Assembly (NCBI GenBank): GCA_947476625.1
Contig: CANJRA010000009.1
Coordinates: 1-64,000, forward strand
Length of the DNA stretch: 64,000 nt
Direction of reading: 5' to 3'
Source: Fidelibacterota bacterium
GTDB taxonomy: Bacteria; Pseudomonadota; Alphaproteobacteria; Rhodospirillales; Rhodospirillaceae
Below the pieces are notes generated by a model. The model searched no databases, was not told the origin of the DNA, and worked only from the letters and a program-made list of their open reading frames with translations. Made by a program: the position numbers and the translations under genes. Shown one piece after another: positions 8,413-16,479 of the stretch; the stretch's first letter is position 1; each line of letters opens with the position of its first letter.

Positions 8413-11295
8413 CTAGGCGACGGCCATTTTCGCAGCAAAATCCTTTAACATCACGATGGCGTCGTTGCCACAGGTCTCAAGGGATTTCACCTGAATCCGC
8501 ACGTCGTCGAGTATCTCCGCGTGAGTCTCGATCTCTTGTGCCAATGCGCCCGCGCGCAGCGCACCAAATTGTGCTGCCAGTCCCCCGATTTTATGGGCGA
8601 TGCGCTTGATCTGCGGCAGATTGCCGTCCTTTGTAACCGTGGCGATATCCGAAAGGCTATCCCGTAAGCCCTGACATGCGCTGTTGACCAGGATCGCCAT
8701 GGTCTCGGGCCCAACCGCACTTTGTAGTTTGTCAAGGGTGGCCACATGCAGCACAGGTTCCGACTGCCACGAGGGCACGACTTGCTGCGGTGCCGAAGGC
8801 GTATCAGCCACCGCTTGATCGCGCGGTTTGTCGACAAGATTGGCAACCTACTGCGCGAACGTCTGCCAGTTGATCTGTTTCGTCGCCACGATGGTGCTGC
8901 CGGCGTCGAGGTATTCCTTGTGGTTCTCACGGATAGCATCGGCGGTCAGGGCAATGATGGGAACCTTAGCAGATGGTCCGCCGCCAGCGCGGATCGCAAT
9001 CACCGCCTGCGGACCATCCATGACCGGCATCTGCATATCCATCAGGATGATGTCCCACTTCCGCTCGCCCGCGGTCTTCACGGCCTCCAATCCATTGTCG
9101 ACCGCACGCACCTTATGGCCCCAGCGCGACAGCATCGTGGTAACCACGTGTTGCGTTTCCGGTGTGTCCTCGGCCAGAAGAATGTCGAGATGCAATCCCC
9201 GCAATGATTCGGCTGCGGTCAACGGATTGGCGTTAGCGCGCGCCACGACAGCGTTCTCATCGCCGGGCGCAAAAGGAATCGAAAAATAAAAGCGCGAACC
9301 GATACCGCGCGCGCTTTCAACACCGATGCTTCCGCCCATGCTATCTGCCAGCCGCTTTGAGATGCTCAATCCCAAGCCCGTACCGCCAAATTTACGCGAG
9401 GTCGACGCGTCCTCCTGTTCAAAGTCCTTAAACAGGCGTCCCTTGGCGCTATCCGAAATGCCGATGCCCGTGTCTGTCACGTCACAGGAAAGCAGTATCA
9501 TGCCCGAGGGTAATAACTCTTCGCGATGCTGCAGCGTAATTTGTCCGCGTTCGGTGAATTTAATGGCATTGCCGATTAAGTTCGAAAGGATCTGCTGCAG
9601 CCGCTTTGGATAGCCTCTGAGAATGTCATAGGCTCGTGCAGAAGAATCGACCTTTAGAATAATGCCTTTCTTACTCGCAGTAAGACCAAACAGTGACGCA
9701 ACATCTTCGAGTACGGTCGACAGTTTAAAGTCGGCTTCTTCCAACGTCAGTCGGCCGGCTTCGATCTTGGAAAGATCGAGAATATCGTTCAGCAAGCCAA
9801 GCAGCGTCTGCGCGCTTTGTGACAGCATGCGCGTGATCTGGCGGTCCTCGGGCGGCTGCTCTCCTGCGAGCAGCAGATCGCGCACGCCCATGATGCCTGT
9901 CATGGGCGTGCGCAACTCATGACTCATCGACGCGAGAAAGGCGGACTTTGCCCGGTTGGCCGACGTCGCGGCATCGCGCGCGCGGCTACGTGCGGCCATG
10001 GCAGCCTGCGTCTGGCGCATGACGATAATGCTGGTCACCGCGAGGAAAACCACACCCGCGATTTCGGTTATCAGAACCACCATCGATATTTTGTCGCGCT
10101 GTGAGCGTTGATCGCGCAGCCCGCCGGCCCGCATCGCATGTATGTCGGCAATCACTATGCGAATTTGATCCATGAGGCTTTTGCCGCGACCGCCTTTGAC
10201 GATCGTAGTGGCTTCGTCCCAGCGGCCTTGCTTTGCCAGTGCAATCGTTTAATTCAGGATCGCCATGCGCTGCGAAATCAATTCTTGCAGGTGCGGGATG
10301 TGCGGTGCCGTGGCGGGATCATTTGCGCGCAGATACTCTAGATAAGCCCCCAGCAGCGCGATTTTAGAGATCGCAGCGTTGTAAGGTGCCAGGAAACTCT
10401 CATCTTGCGTCACGAGATAGCCGCGCTGCCCCAATTCGGCGTCCTGTAACGTCGACAAAATCTCTGTCGTCTCCAATGCCCGCGTTTGAGTCTGGAAGGC
10501 AAGATCGGCCGTGGCGCTGCTTTGGCGCTCGCCCCAAAAGGTCGCGCTTAATATCAGCAGCAGCACGCTAAAGATTGTCGCTATGAAGGCCGAGTTGAGC
10601 GGCAGTTTGTCGCCAGTTTCATCAATGTCGGGCGCGGTATGGCGGTCCCGCAGAAATAGCAGGCCGCCCGCCAGGATCGCAATTGTAATGGCTGTATGGA
10701 GGCGCATCGGGATATCGCCGCCGATTTGATAAAAACCAAATACGCCCGCCGCGTAGCCGATCAATGCCAGCACCGCGATAAAGGCGCCGCTGATCTCGCA
10801 GAGTCTGCCAATGGCATTGAAGCGCGCGGTTGCCCCCGAAAGCGCGATCGTCGCCAGCGCTAGCAACGCCAGCGCCGCTGCGGTATTAGGCGCGATTGAA
10901 ACGCCGGTCTGCATTTTTGTGGCAAATAGCAGGCTGTCGACGAATGTGGCTTCGCCCTGCAGGAACGCCACCAGCTTGATAGTTTCCAAGATGAGCACAA
11001 TGGTGCCCGCGCCAGCACGCAGCCACAAGGCGCGAGAACTGCCGTGCGAAAAAAGCGCGAGACCGAGGAGCATGAGGCACAGGGCGGTGATGGGAGTCAT
11101 CGGTCGCCAGGCGAGATTCAACCGCTTTAGAATCTCAATGTCGAAGGTCCAGCCATAGAGCACACCACCGCCGACAAGAATGCCGATCAGTCCGCAAATG
11201 AGAGGTAAATACGGCAAAATCCATGTGACGAAGGCGCGCGCTTGCATCTCATACGCATGGGGCGGTAGTTCGTCGTGCTCCGTCACCATCCTCAC
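8413..11295 (-). pseudogene. Hybrid sensor histidine kinase interrupted by two in-frame stop codons
   Basis: One continuous frame of 960 codons encodes, in order: a multi-span membrane region (residues 20-250), a CHASE3-like sensor loop, a last membrane segment, HisKA (SHELRTP, His about 459), HATPase (NAIKF, DTGIGIS, GGTGLGLS), a receiver domain (ILLAED, LMDMQMPVMDG) and a C-terminal HPt domain (RIAHKIGG, His about 901). The frame is cut by TAA at 10249-10251, inside the CHASE3 motif LN-x-TIAL, and by TAG at 8848-8850, at the end of the receiver. Homology runs straight across both in the same frame. The receiver also has KQI where KPI is usual. The start is GTG 11295 or, better placed after GGGAG, ATG 11289. 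Most likely a recent pseudogene. A partial kinase restarted at ATG 10173 would lack the sensor. Confidence 0.85.
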
Positions 11296-11756
11296 TCCCG
11301 TCCCTTATGCGGCTGAAACTATACAATAGTGCGAGCGTGATGCATCAAAGCTGAAAAGCATAACGCCTTCAATACCTTGAAGAGTGATCAAAGGTCTGCG
11401 CATGTTCAACCGGAGCGGCAGCAGAAACAGCGCTAAAAGCCGCCCATAAAGCAGGGTCTAGGCGAGGGACATGCCGCCGGAATACGCGTTTTACGGACCC
11501 TGAATGCCTTGAGATCGTTGACTTATCTGCATCAAGGCGACCCTTAAGTTGCTAAAATGTGCTTTGTTCACTATATTGCGACAGTTGGCTCGTCATAGGT
11601 CGCAAACCAGTCCCGCCCTCCGGTCGAGAGCCTGACACGGCACCTCCTGTTTCGATTTGATCCGCCCGCGCGGTGCACAGGCGGCGCATCCTATTTTTAC
11701 GCTGGTCTATCGCGCATCAGCGCGCCCGGGTCCATTGGGCCCGCATTGGAGATTTT
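11296..11756. other. Long intergenic region and infA leader
   Basis: A 461-base gap between the divergent sensor kinase pseudogene and infA. The part nearest infA (about 11640-11756) is GC-rich with several inverted repeats and ends in a good ribosome-binding site (GGAG at 11748-11751). The promoter is probably near the AT-rich stretch 11540-11590. No open frame here looks like a gene. Confidence 0.5.
11727..11743 (+). promoter_or_regulatory. Hairpin in the infA leader just upstream of the ribosome-binding site
   Basis: Arms CGGGTCC and GGGCCCG enclose a three-base ATT loop, giving seven pairs with one G-U. It ends four bases before the GGAG that precedes ATG 11757. Its position suggests a role in translation or in leader folding, for example with temperature. 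That role is inference; the hairpin itself is visible. Confidence 0.5.
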
Positions 11757-12026
11757 ATGGCCAAAGAAGAGCTACTGGAATTTGAAGGCGTTGTGACGGA
11801 GGTTTTGCCGGAAGCGCGCTATCGTGTTCGGCTGGTAAACGACCACGAGATCATTGCTTACACCGCCGGACGTATGAAGAAGAACCGCATCCGTACATTG
11901 ACCGGCGACCGCGTAACCGTCGAGATCTCTCCCTATGACCTAGACAAAGGGCGTTTGATTTTCCGTCATATTGATTCTGTGGCGCGGCCACAACGGACTC
12001 AACGGCCATTCGTGAGGCGACGTTAA
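11757..12026 (+). CDS. infA: Translation initiation factor IF-1, tailed secondary form
   Basis: OB-fold factor that binds the ribosomal A site during initiation. Residues 1-72 match IF-1 closely ([50 protein letters not shown]). The 89-residue protein adds a basic tail ending RPFVRRR that standard 72-residue IF-1 lacks. Alphaproteobacteria often carry such extra infA copies beside stress genes. I chose ATG 11757 over an upstream in-frame start at 11673 because homology and the GGAG site begin there. Its stop overlaps the next gene by one base (TAATG), so at least these two form an operon. Confidence 0.9.
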   Translation: MAKEELLEFEGVVTEVLPEARYRVRLVNDHEIIAYTAGRMKKNRIRTLTGDRVTVEISPYDLDKGRLIFRHIDSVARPQRTQRPFVRRR

Positions 12027-12319
12027 TGACAAAACAAAATTTCAAAGACAATCCCGGCTATGCACGCTTCACTGCGCGCGCGAGCTTTGTTCCCAGCGCA
12101 CGGGCGCACAAGTATAAAGTCGGTGAGATTGTGACCTTGGCGCGTTCGGTCTCGGTGACGCGCCCGAAAGCCGCGCAATCCGAATTACCGGCAGCAAGGT
12201 TCGAGATCACCCGCCTGCTTCCCGAGCAGGAGAAGAGTTTTCATTACCGCCTCAAAGATGCTGTCACCGGCCAAGAACGTGTTGCCGCTGAAGACAGTAT
12301 TGTGGAAACAACTTCTTGA
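12026..12319 (+). CDS. Small conserved protein coupled to infA, function unknown
   Basis: A 97-residue soluble, basic protein starting at the ATG that overlaps the infA stop. There is no signal peptide, membrane segment or cysteine motif. The centre reads KYKVGEIVTLARS and the end YRLKDAVTGQERVAAEDSI, which looks like a small beta-barrel (SH3- or KOW-like) fold. That fold is a guess from hydrophobic pattern only. Tight coupling to a tailed IF-1 suggests a role in translation or stress. I do not recognise the family. Confidence 0.72.
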   Translation: MTKQNFKDNPGYARFTARASFVPSARAHKYKVGEIVTLARSVSVTRPKAAQSELPAARFEITRLLPEQEKSFHYRLKDAVTGQERVAAEDSIVETTS

Positions 12320-12390
12320 GGCTTCCGGCTACCGATGCGAGCTCATAGAGGTGTGTGTTTCGAGCACGCAACAATAAGGAGGCACGGCCC

Positions 12391-12609
12391 ATGGCCACGC
12401 CACGTCAACGCGCTGAACAGGTGTTCAGCAAAGCCGACAGTCAGCGCCAGCTCAATAGCCGGCGCAACGATGAATTCTTCGCCGAACGCAAGGCGCGCGA
12501 AGCCGCGAATCTAGAAAAGACCCAGCGTCTTAAGGCCCAGAGATTGGCACACGAAGCGACGTTGCCGAAACCTACAAAGCCTGTACGCGGCCGCGCTAAA
12601 AAGGCCTGA
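12391..12609 (+). CDS. Small charged helical protein, paralogue A
   Basis: A 72-residue, very basic protein starting at ATG 12391, eight bases after a near-perfect ribosome-binding site AAGGAGG (12376-12382). The middle is a long predicted helix (ERKAREAANLEKTQRLKAQR) followed by a Lys/Pro/Arg tail. The pattern F-x2-E-R-x5-A-N-x-E-K-T-x-R-L-x-A-x-R-x-A-x-E-A recurs in the next gene, so the two are tandem paralogues. The composition suggests nucleic-acid or ribosome binding; the function is unknown. Confidence 0.75.
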   Translation: MATPRQRAEQVFSKADSQRQLNSRRNDEFFAERKAREAANLEKTQRLKAQRLAHEATLPKPTKPVRGRAKKA

Positions 12610-12678
12610 TTCGTAGAAGGTCTCCGCTGCACGTGGTCTTACTTAGTCTGAAACGCCTTCAAAAAGGAACCGCCGAGA

Positions 12679-12927
12679 ATGAAATCGAATGCAGGCGTTC
12701 GCACCAACGGCGATCGGGCAGCCAAGGTTGACCGCACTGAATCTGCGTTCCAAAAAGAGCGCGACCGTATCCGCACCGCCAACAATGAAAAGACCGTCCG
12801 CTTGCGCGCGCTGCGCATGGCCAAAGAAGCCGGCGAGCGCGAAGCTGCAGCCGTGTTGGCTTTGACGGAGCCGGCAAAACGTCCCAGCCGGAAGCGCAAG
12901 CCCGATCCCGTGGCGGCGCAGTCGTAA
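12679..12927 (+). CDS. Small charged helical protein, paralogue B
   Basis: An 82-residue basic protein, start ATG 12679 behind an AAGGA. It shares the central helical motif with paralogue A (ERDRIRTANNEKTVRLRALR against ERKAREAANLEKTQRLKAQR) but differs at both ends, which argues for an old duplication. No membrane or export signal. The four genes from infA to here run in one direction with short gaps and probably form one stress or cold-related unit (inference). Confidence 0.72.
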   Translation: MKSNAGVRTNGDRAAKVDRTESAFQKERDRIRTANNEKTVRLRALRMAKEAGEREAAAVLALTEPAKRPSRKRKPDPVAAQS

Positions 12928-13026
12928 CGCGCCTGCGCGTTTAGCGGCGGAATTCGTATTGTCTCACGCTACGCGATTCCATTACGCTAAGACTTGGTGC
13001 TTTCCGAGTTCTGCGTGAACATCACT

Positions 13027-13880
13027 ATGCATACGTTCCAACGCTATTTATTGCGTGCGAGCCTGGTGCTTCTGCCATTTCTTGCAGGCACGTTACCGGC
13101 CGTGAGCGGAGAGGCCCCGCAACAGTGGGTCAAGCTCGATGTGCCATATGTCCCGACGCCGCCGGTAACAATCGCAGCAATGCTCGAGATCGCATCGGTC
13201 GGGCCGAATGATATTCTCTATGATCTCGGTTCGGGCGATGGACGCATTCCGATTACCGCCGTGCGTGATCGCGGTGTCAAAAAAGCCGTGGGAATAGAGC
13301 TGAATCCTGCACGCATCGTTGATGCCAAGGAGAATGCCCGAATTGTCTGCGTGACCGACAAGGTGAGTTTTATCGAAGGCGATGTTTTCAAGGTCGACTT
13401 CAAAGCCGCCACGGTTGTCACCATGTACCTGTTCGACAACGTTAATCTGCGCTTAAGGCCGCGTATTCTCGACGAACTGAAACCGGGAATGCGGGGCGTC
13501 TCGCACCAGTTCCATATGTCGAGCTGGACGCCGGACGATAAGGTCATGGTGCAGAACAAAGTGCCGGTCTATCTCTGGATCGTCCCCGCGAAAGTTGACG
13601 GCGTATGGGAAGAAAAATCGGCGATACGCCGGTCAAGCTTTACGTCAGTCAGTCATTTCAGTTCTTCACTGGCGCGGCCTCGGCGGGGGATGCGCGCGGT
13701 GAGATCAAGCTAGGCAAATTGCACGGTGATCAACTGTCCATGAATGTCGTGGTGACCAAGGGTGCTACGGAAAAAACCATGACCTTCGATGGTAAAGTTT
13801 CCGGCACATCTATTGCCGGAAACTTTACATCAGATGGTATCGTAACCCAAACCACGCTGCACTGCGCGGCGACGCCGTAA
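13027..13880 (+). pseudogene. Exported SAM-dependent methyltransferase-like protein with a frameshift
   Basis: Start ATG 13027 gives a signal peptide (residues 1-26). A class I methyltransferase fold follows, with SAM motif YDLGSGDGRIPI, acidic VGIELNPARI, and EGDVFKVDF. Exported methyltransferase-like proteins of this kind are common, with no firm function. After VWEEK the frame runs into unrelated Arg/Ser-rich residues. In the -1 frame, from 13617, a coherent C-terminal beta-rich domain continues (IGDTPVKLYVSQSFQFF) to TAA 13880. The break sits on the A5 run at 13613-13617. Joining there gives a 284-residue product. Either a one-base indel (real or sequencing) or -1 slippage on the A run could explain it; indel is more likely. 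Confidence 0.8.
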
Positions 13881-13891
13881 GCGAGGCGTCG

Positions 13892-14413
13892 TTAAACCGT
13901 CGGCCGCGCGTATTCGACTTTCGCGCCGGTCAATGAACGTACGATCTGGAGCGGCAATCTATTTTCTTCGAAGTCGGCTAGGAGTTCGTCTTTGCGCGCC
14001 TGCATCTTCGCGCCGAGCGTCTTCAGGTCGATGTCGCTTTTCTTGACCTGCGCAAAAATACCGTCGCGTTGTTCCTCTTCCTTGACGTGATGCTTAATCT
14101 CTTCCGACAGCACCTTTACTTTAGCGTCAAAGAAATCGTCTTCCGGTGATCCGGCGACGATCTCGGCAATCAGCATTTTCGCGCCGTCGTGTTCGACCTG
14201 CGCTTCGTCCAGCATGTCTTCTTCCACCACACCCTTGCAGGTGGGGTAGAAGATTTCTTCTTCAATCATGGTGTGGACGGTCAATTCCAGACAGATCTTC
14301 TTGGCAATATCTGCCTTTTTTCCACGAGCCTTTTCGAACTTCTCAAAAAGCTCTTCAACGGCGCGGTGGTCGGCATTCAGGAGTGCAATGGCATCGAGCG
14401 GGGTCTTGGGCAT
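13892..14413 (-). CDS. Hemerythrin HHE-domain protein
   Basis: A 173-residue cytoplasmic four-helix protein that should bind a di-iron centre for O2, NO or iron sensing and storage. Iron-ligand motifs are seen in order: NADHRAVEELFE, HTMIEEEIFYP, VEHDGAKML and KHHVKEEEQ. I chose ATG 14413 (MPKTPLDAIALL). The frame extends to 14464 without a better start. It lies 89 bases after soxA on the same strand, so it may be a tail gene of the sulfur operon or stand alone. The gap lacks an obvious terminator. Confidence 0.87.
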   Translation of the reverse strand: MPKTPLDAIALLNADHRAVEELFEKFEKARGKKADIAKKICLELTVHTMIEEEIFYPTCKGVVEEDMLDEAQVEHDGAKMLIAEIVAGSPEDDFFDAKVKVLSEEIKHHVKEEEQRDGIFAQVKKSDIDLKTLGAKMQARKDELLADFEENRLPLQIVRSLTGAKVEYARPTV

Positions 14414-14502
14414 GGTAAACTGTCCTGTGGTGGTGGCGGCGTTTTGACAATTACCAAACGGCAATCACCGCGCTTTGGTTACACCGCGCGTGAGGCGAGG
14501 GG

Positions 14503-15264
14503 CTATGGCCGAACGCCGGGCGTTTCTATCGGCAACCCGGCGGCCCGCGACATCAGATAAAGTTCCAGATCCACCATCTCCGCAGCGCCGTAGGCAAAGG
14601 GTTCGGCGCGCACGGCGCTCATGCAGCCGCGCAAGCGGCGTTGCAGAGAGCCCGCGGATTGCCATTCCAATCTGTAGATCGGATAACCCGTAGGATGGGC
14701 CTGGGGTATTAAATTACCACTCAGGCGCTGACCGGCGTGGGCGTTGTGGCAGGCGGCACAGGAAATATCGATTTGACCCATGCGCTGAAAGTAAAGTTTC
14801 TCGCCATTTTTAATGAACGGCGTCAGCCGTTCGTCTTGCGGCGGCTTCACAGGAAGCCCGCGCGATTGATGTGCCACATAAGCGCCGAGGCTAAGAAGTT
14901 CCTCGCTTTCAAAGCCCAGTCCCTTGGCGCCTTGGCGCTCCGTGCGGCACTGATTGATCCGGACTTGTAAGTCGATGGGGCGTTTGGTTTTCGGCTCATA
15001 CAGCGGATAGCGCGCCGCGACGCCGCGCATGCTTTGTTTCGCGTCACCGTGACAACTCTGGCAGGATTTCCCGGACGTTCCAGTCGCCGCTCGCCATAAA
15101 TCCGCGCCGCCACTGACCCACAGCATGCCGGGATTGGCGAAGTCATCGGCTTGCAGGGCGCGGGTCTCGGGCGAGACATACTCCAGGCCAGACTTGGGCG
15201 CGGGCATGTCAGCGGCCGACGCGCTCGTGCATATCAACGCTGCCGCAAGTCCAGCGCGTATCAT
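14503..15264 (-). CDS. soxA: SoxA-type c-type cytochrome
   Basis: Periplasmic subunit of the SoxAX complex, which oxidatively joins a sulfur substrate to the cysteine of the SoxYZ carrier. It has a signal peptide (1-17), two haem motifs CQSCH and CAACH, and the RGCMSAVRAEPF segment whose Cys corresponds to the catalytic haem ligand of SoxA. It is 253 residues, slightly short for SoxA. It is the last gene of the overlapping operon and starts 4 bases inside soxZ. Because the SoxY here is a variant, the true substrate may differ from thiosulfate. Confidence 0.9.
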   Translation of the reverse strand: MIRAGLAAALICTSASAADMPAPKSGLEYVSPETRALQADDFANPGMLWVSGGADLWRAATGTSGKSCQSCHGDAKQSMRGVAARYPLYEPKTKRPIDLQVRINQCRTERQGAKGLGFESEELLSLGAYVAHQSRGLPVKPPQDERLTPFIKNGEKLYFQRMGQIDISCAACHNAHAGQRLSGNLIPQAHPTGYPIYRLEWQSAGSLQRRLRGCMSAVRAEPFAYGAAEMVDLELYLMSRAAGLPIETPGVRP

Positions 15265-15584
15265 GTCACTTTTATTTTGACGCTGGATGTCGACGACTTG
15301 CCTTTATCGTCGATCCATTTGAAAGAGATTTTGCCGCTTTTGGTGGCGACGGTCGTAAATGTGATAAACGGATTAGCCGAGACGGCAGGAAAAAGATCGG
15401 CGGCAAACACCAAGGCGCCGTCGTATCTGCATTCGAATCGGTGAATGATATCGCGGGGAATGATCTGCCCCATTGTCCCCATCCTGTGTCCGGTTTCCAT
15501 CTTGTGCGCGATCATCGTTTTAATTTCGATGACCTCCCCCTTAGCGGCGGACGCCGGCGCATTGACCATGATGCGGGCGGCCAT
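15261..15584 (-). CDS. soxZ: SoxZ-type sulfur carrier subunit
   Basis: A 107-residue immunoglobulin-like beta sandwich that pairs with SoxY. Typical SoxZ features are RIMVNAPASAAKGEVIEIKT, HKMETGHRM, PRDIIHRFECRYDG and SANPFITFTTVA. It has no signal peptide, as is usual for SoxZ, which is exported bound to Tat-exported SoxY. Its start overlaps the soxY stop by one base (TAATG). Confidence 0.92.
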   Translation of the reverse strand: MAARIMVNAPASAAKGEVIEIKTMIAHKMETGHRMGTMGQIIPRDIIHRFECRYDGALVFAADLFPAVSANPFITFTTVATKSGKISFKWIDDKGKSSTSSVKIKVT

Positions 15585-16048
15585 TACGCTCCGCTCCCGT
15601 CTTCACTGACATGCTCGACACAGGCCGCAATCGTCACGATGACATTCGCAGCGGCGGACCAATAAGTTCCATCGCTCAATTCAGCGACCACCATGACTGT
15701 TTGCGCGGCCGACAAGCGGATGCGTGTGGAAACGTGTGCCCGGCCTGAACGCGGACCGAGGTAAAATACCGCCACGTCAGCCTGCGGGTTCTTTTCATTA
15801 AAGATAGCAATGTGTTTCACATGATCGTCGGTGGTCATGGCGCTTTCCACGTCCACTGTGACGCCCACGGAATTGCCGTTCTCTACCAGCGGCGGAATAT
15901 CGAGAACGACACGTCCAGTCTGCGCTGTTGCGCCACCGGTAAAGGCGCTGACGGCTTCGCTCAAAGACGGCCGCGCCGCACCCGCCGGGCGAATCACCAC
16001 CCAACTGACAACCCCGCCCACGCACGCAATGAATTCCCTGCGGTTCAT
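15584..16048 (-). CDS. SoxY-like carrier with AACVE arm (AACIE-arm family)
   Basis: A 154-residue exported carrier. The N-terminus MNRREFIACVGG resembles a Tat signal. The core matches SoxY (LDIPPLVENGNSVGVTVDVE, HVKHIAIFNEKNPQADV). Thiosulfate-pathway SoxY ends in the swinging arm GGCGG. Here the cysteine lies in IAACVE and is followed by the tail HVSEDGSGA. That matches, from memory, the 'SoxY-related AACIE arm protein' paralogue family. The reading near the stop is clean, with no frameshift that would restore GGCGG. ATG 16048 overlaps the soxX stop by 4 bases. The carried group is unknown. Confidence 0.88.
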   Translation of the reverse strand: MNRREFIACVGGVVSWVVIRPAGAARPSLSEAVSAFTGGATAQTGRVVLDIPPLVENGNSVGVTVDVESAMTTDDHVKHIAIFNEKNPQADVAVFYLGPRSGRAHVSTRIRLSAAQTVMVVAELSDGTYWSAAANVIVTIAACVEHVSEDGSGA

Positions 16049-16479
16049 CGTTTTTCCTGCAGCGTGACCAGATAAGCGATCACATCTTCGATTTGTTCCG
16101 CACTCAAAATGGTCTGGCCGCGCCACGTTTGGCCGATGCGCGTGAAACCGTCGGCGCGGTAAAATGCGGGCATGACGCTACCCGGGTTCACGCGCCGCAT
16201 ATCTACCAGCCGCAATCGCAGTTGCGCGGGCGACAATGATCCCGCTGCATCGCGCAAATTTGGCGCAAGGTTGCCCTGCATATGCGGTTCCGGGAAGGGG
16301 CCGGTATGGCACAACAGGCATAGTACCCGCTGCCGGTTGGCGATCAAGGTTTTACCGCGCGCGGCATCTCCCATTTTTCCAGTCAACGAACGCTCAATCG
16401 CGTCGCCATTAACGGTGTAAGGCTCCGACGCTACCGCCGGCACCGCCATCAGCCCGGCCACTATAAAAACGATTTTCAT
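16045..16479 (-). CDS. soxX: SoxX-type monohaem cytochrome c
   Basis: A 144-residue periplasmic partner of SoxA that takes electrons from the conjugation reaction. It has a signal peptide (1-18), haem motif CLLCH and the distal Met in GSVMPAFYR, with C-terminal ILSAEQIEDVIAYLVTL as in SoxX. It overlaps both neighbours by 4 bases (ATGA type), which implies coupled translation and a fixed ratio with the SoxY-like carrier. Confidence 0.9.
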   Translation of the reverse strand: MKIVFIVAGLMAVPAVASEPYTVNGDAIERSLTGKMGDAARGKTLIANRQRVLCLLCHTGPFPEPHMQGNLAPNLRDAAGSLSPAQLRLRLVDMRRVNPGSVMPAFYRADGFTRIGQTWRGQTILSAEQIEDVIAYLVTLQEKR

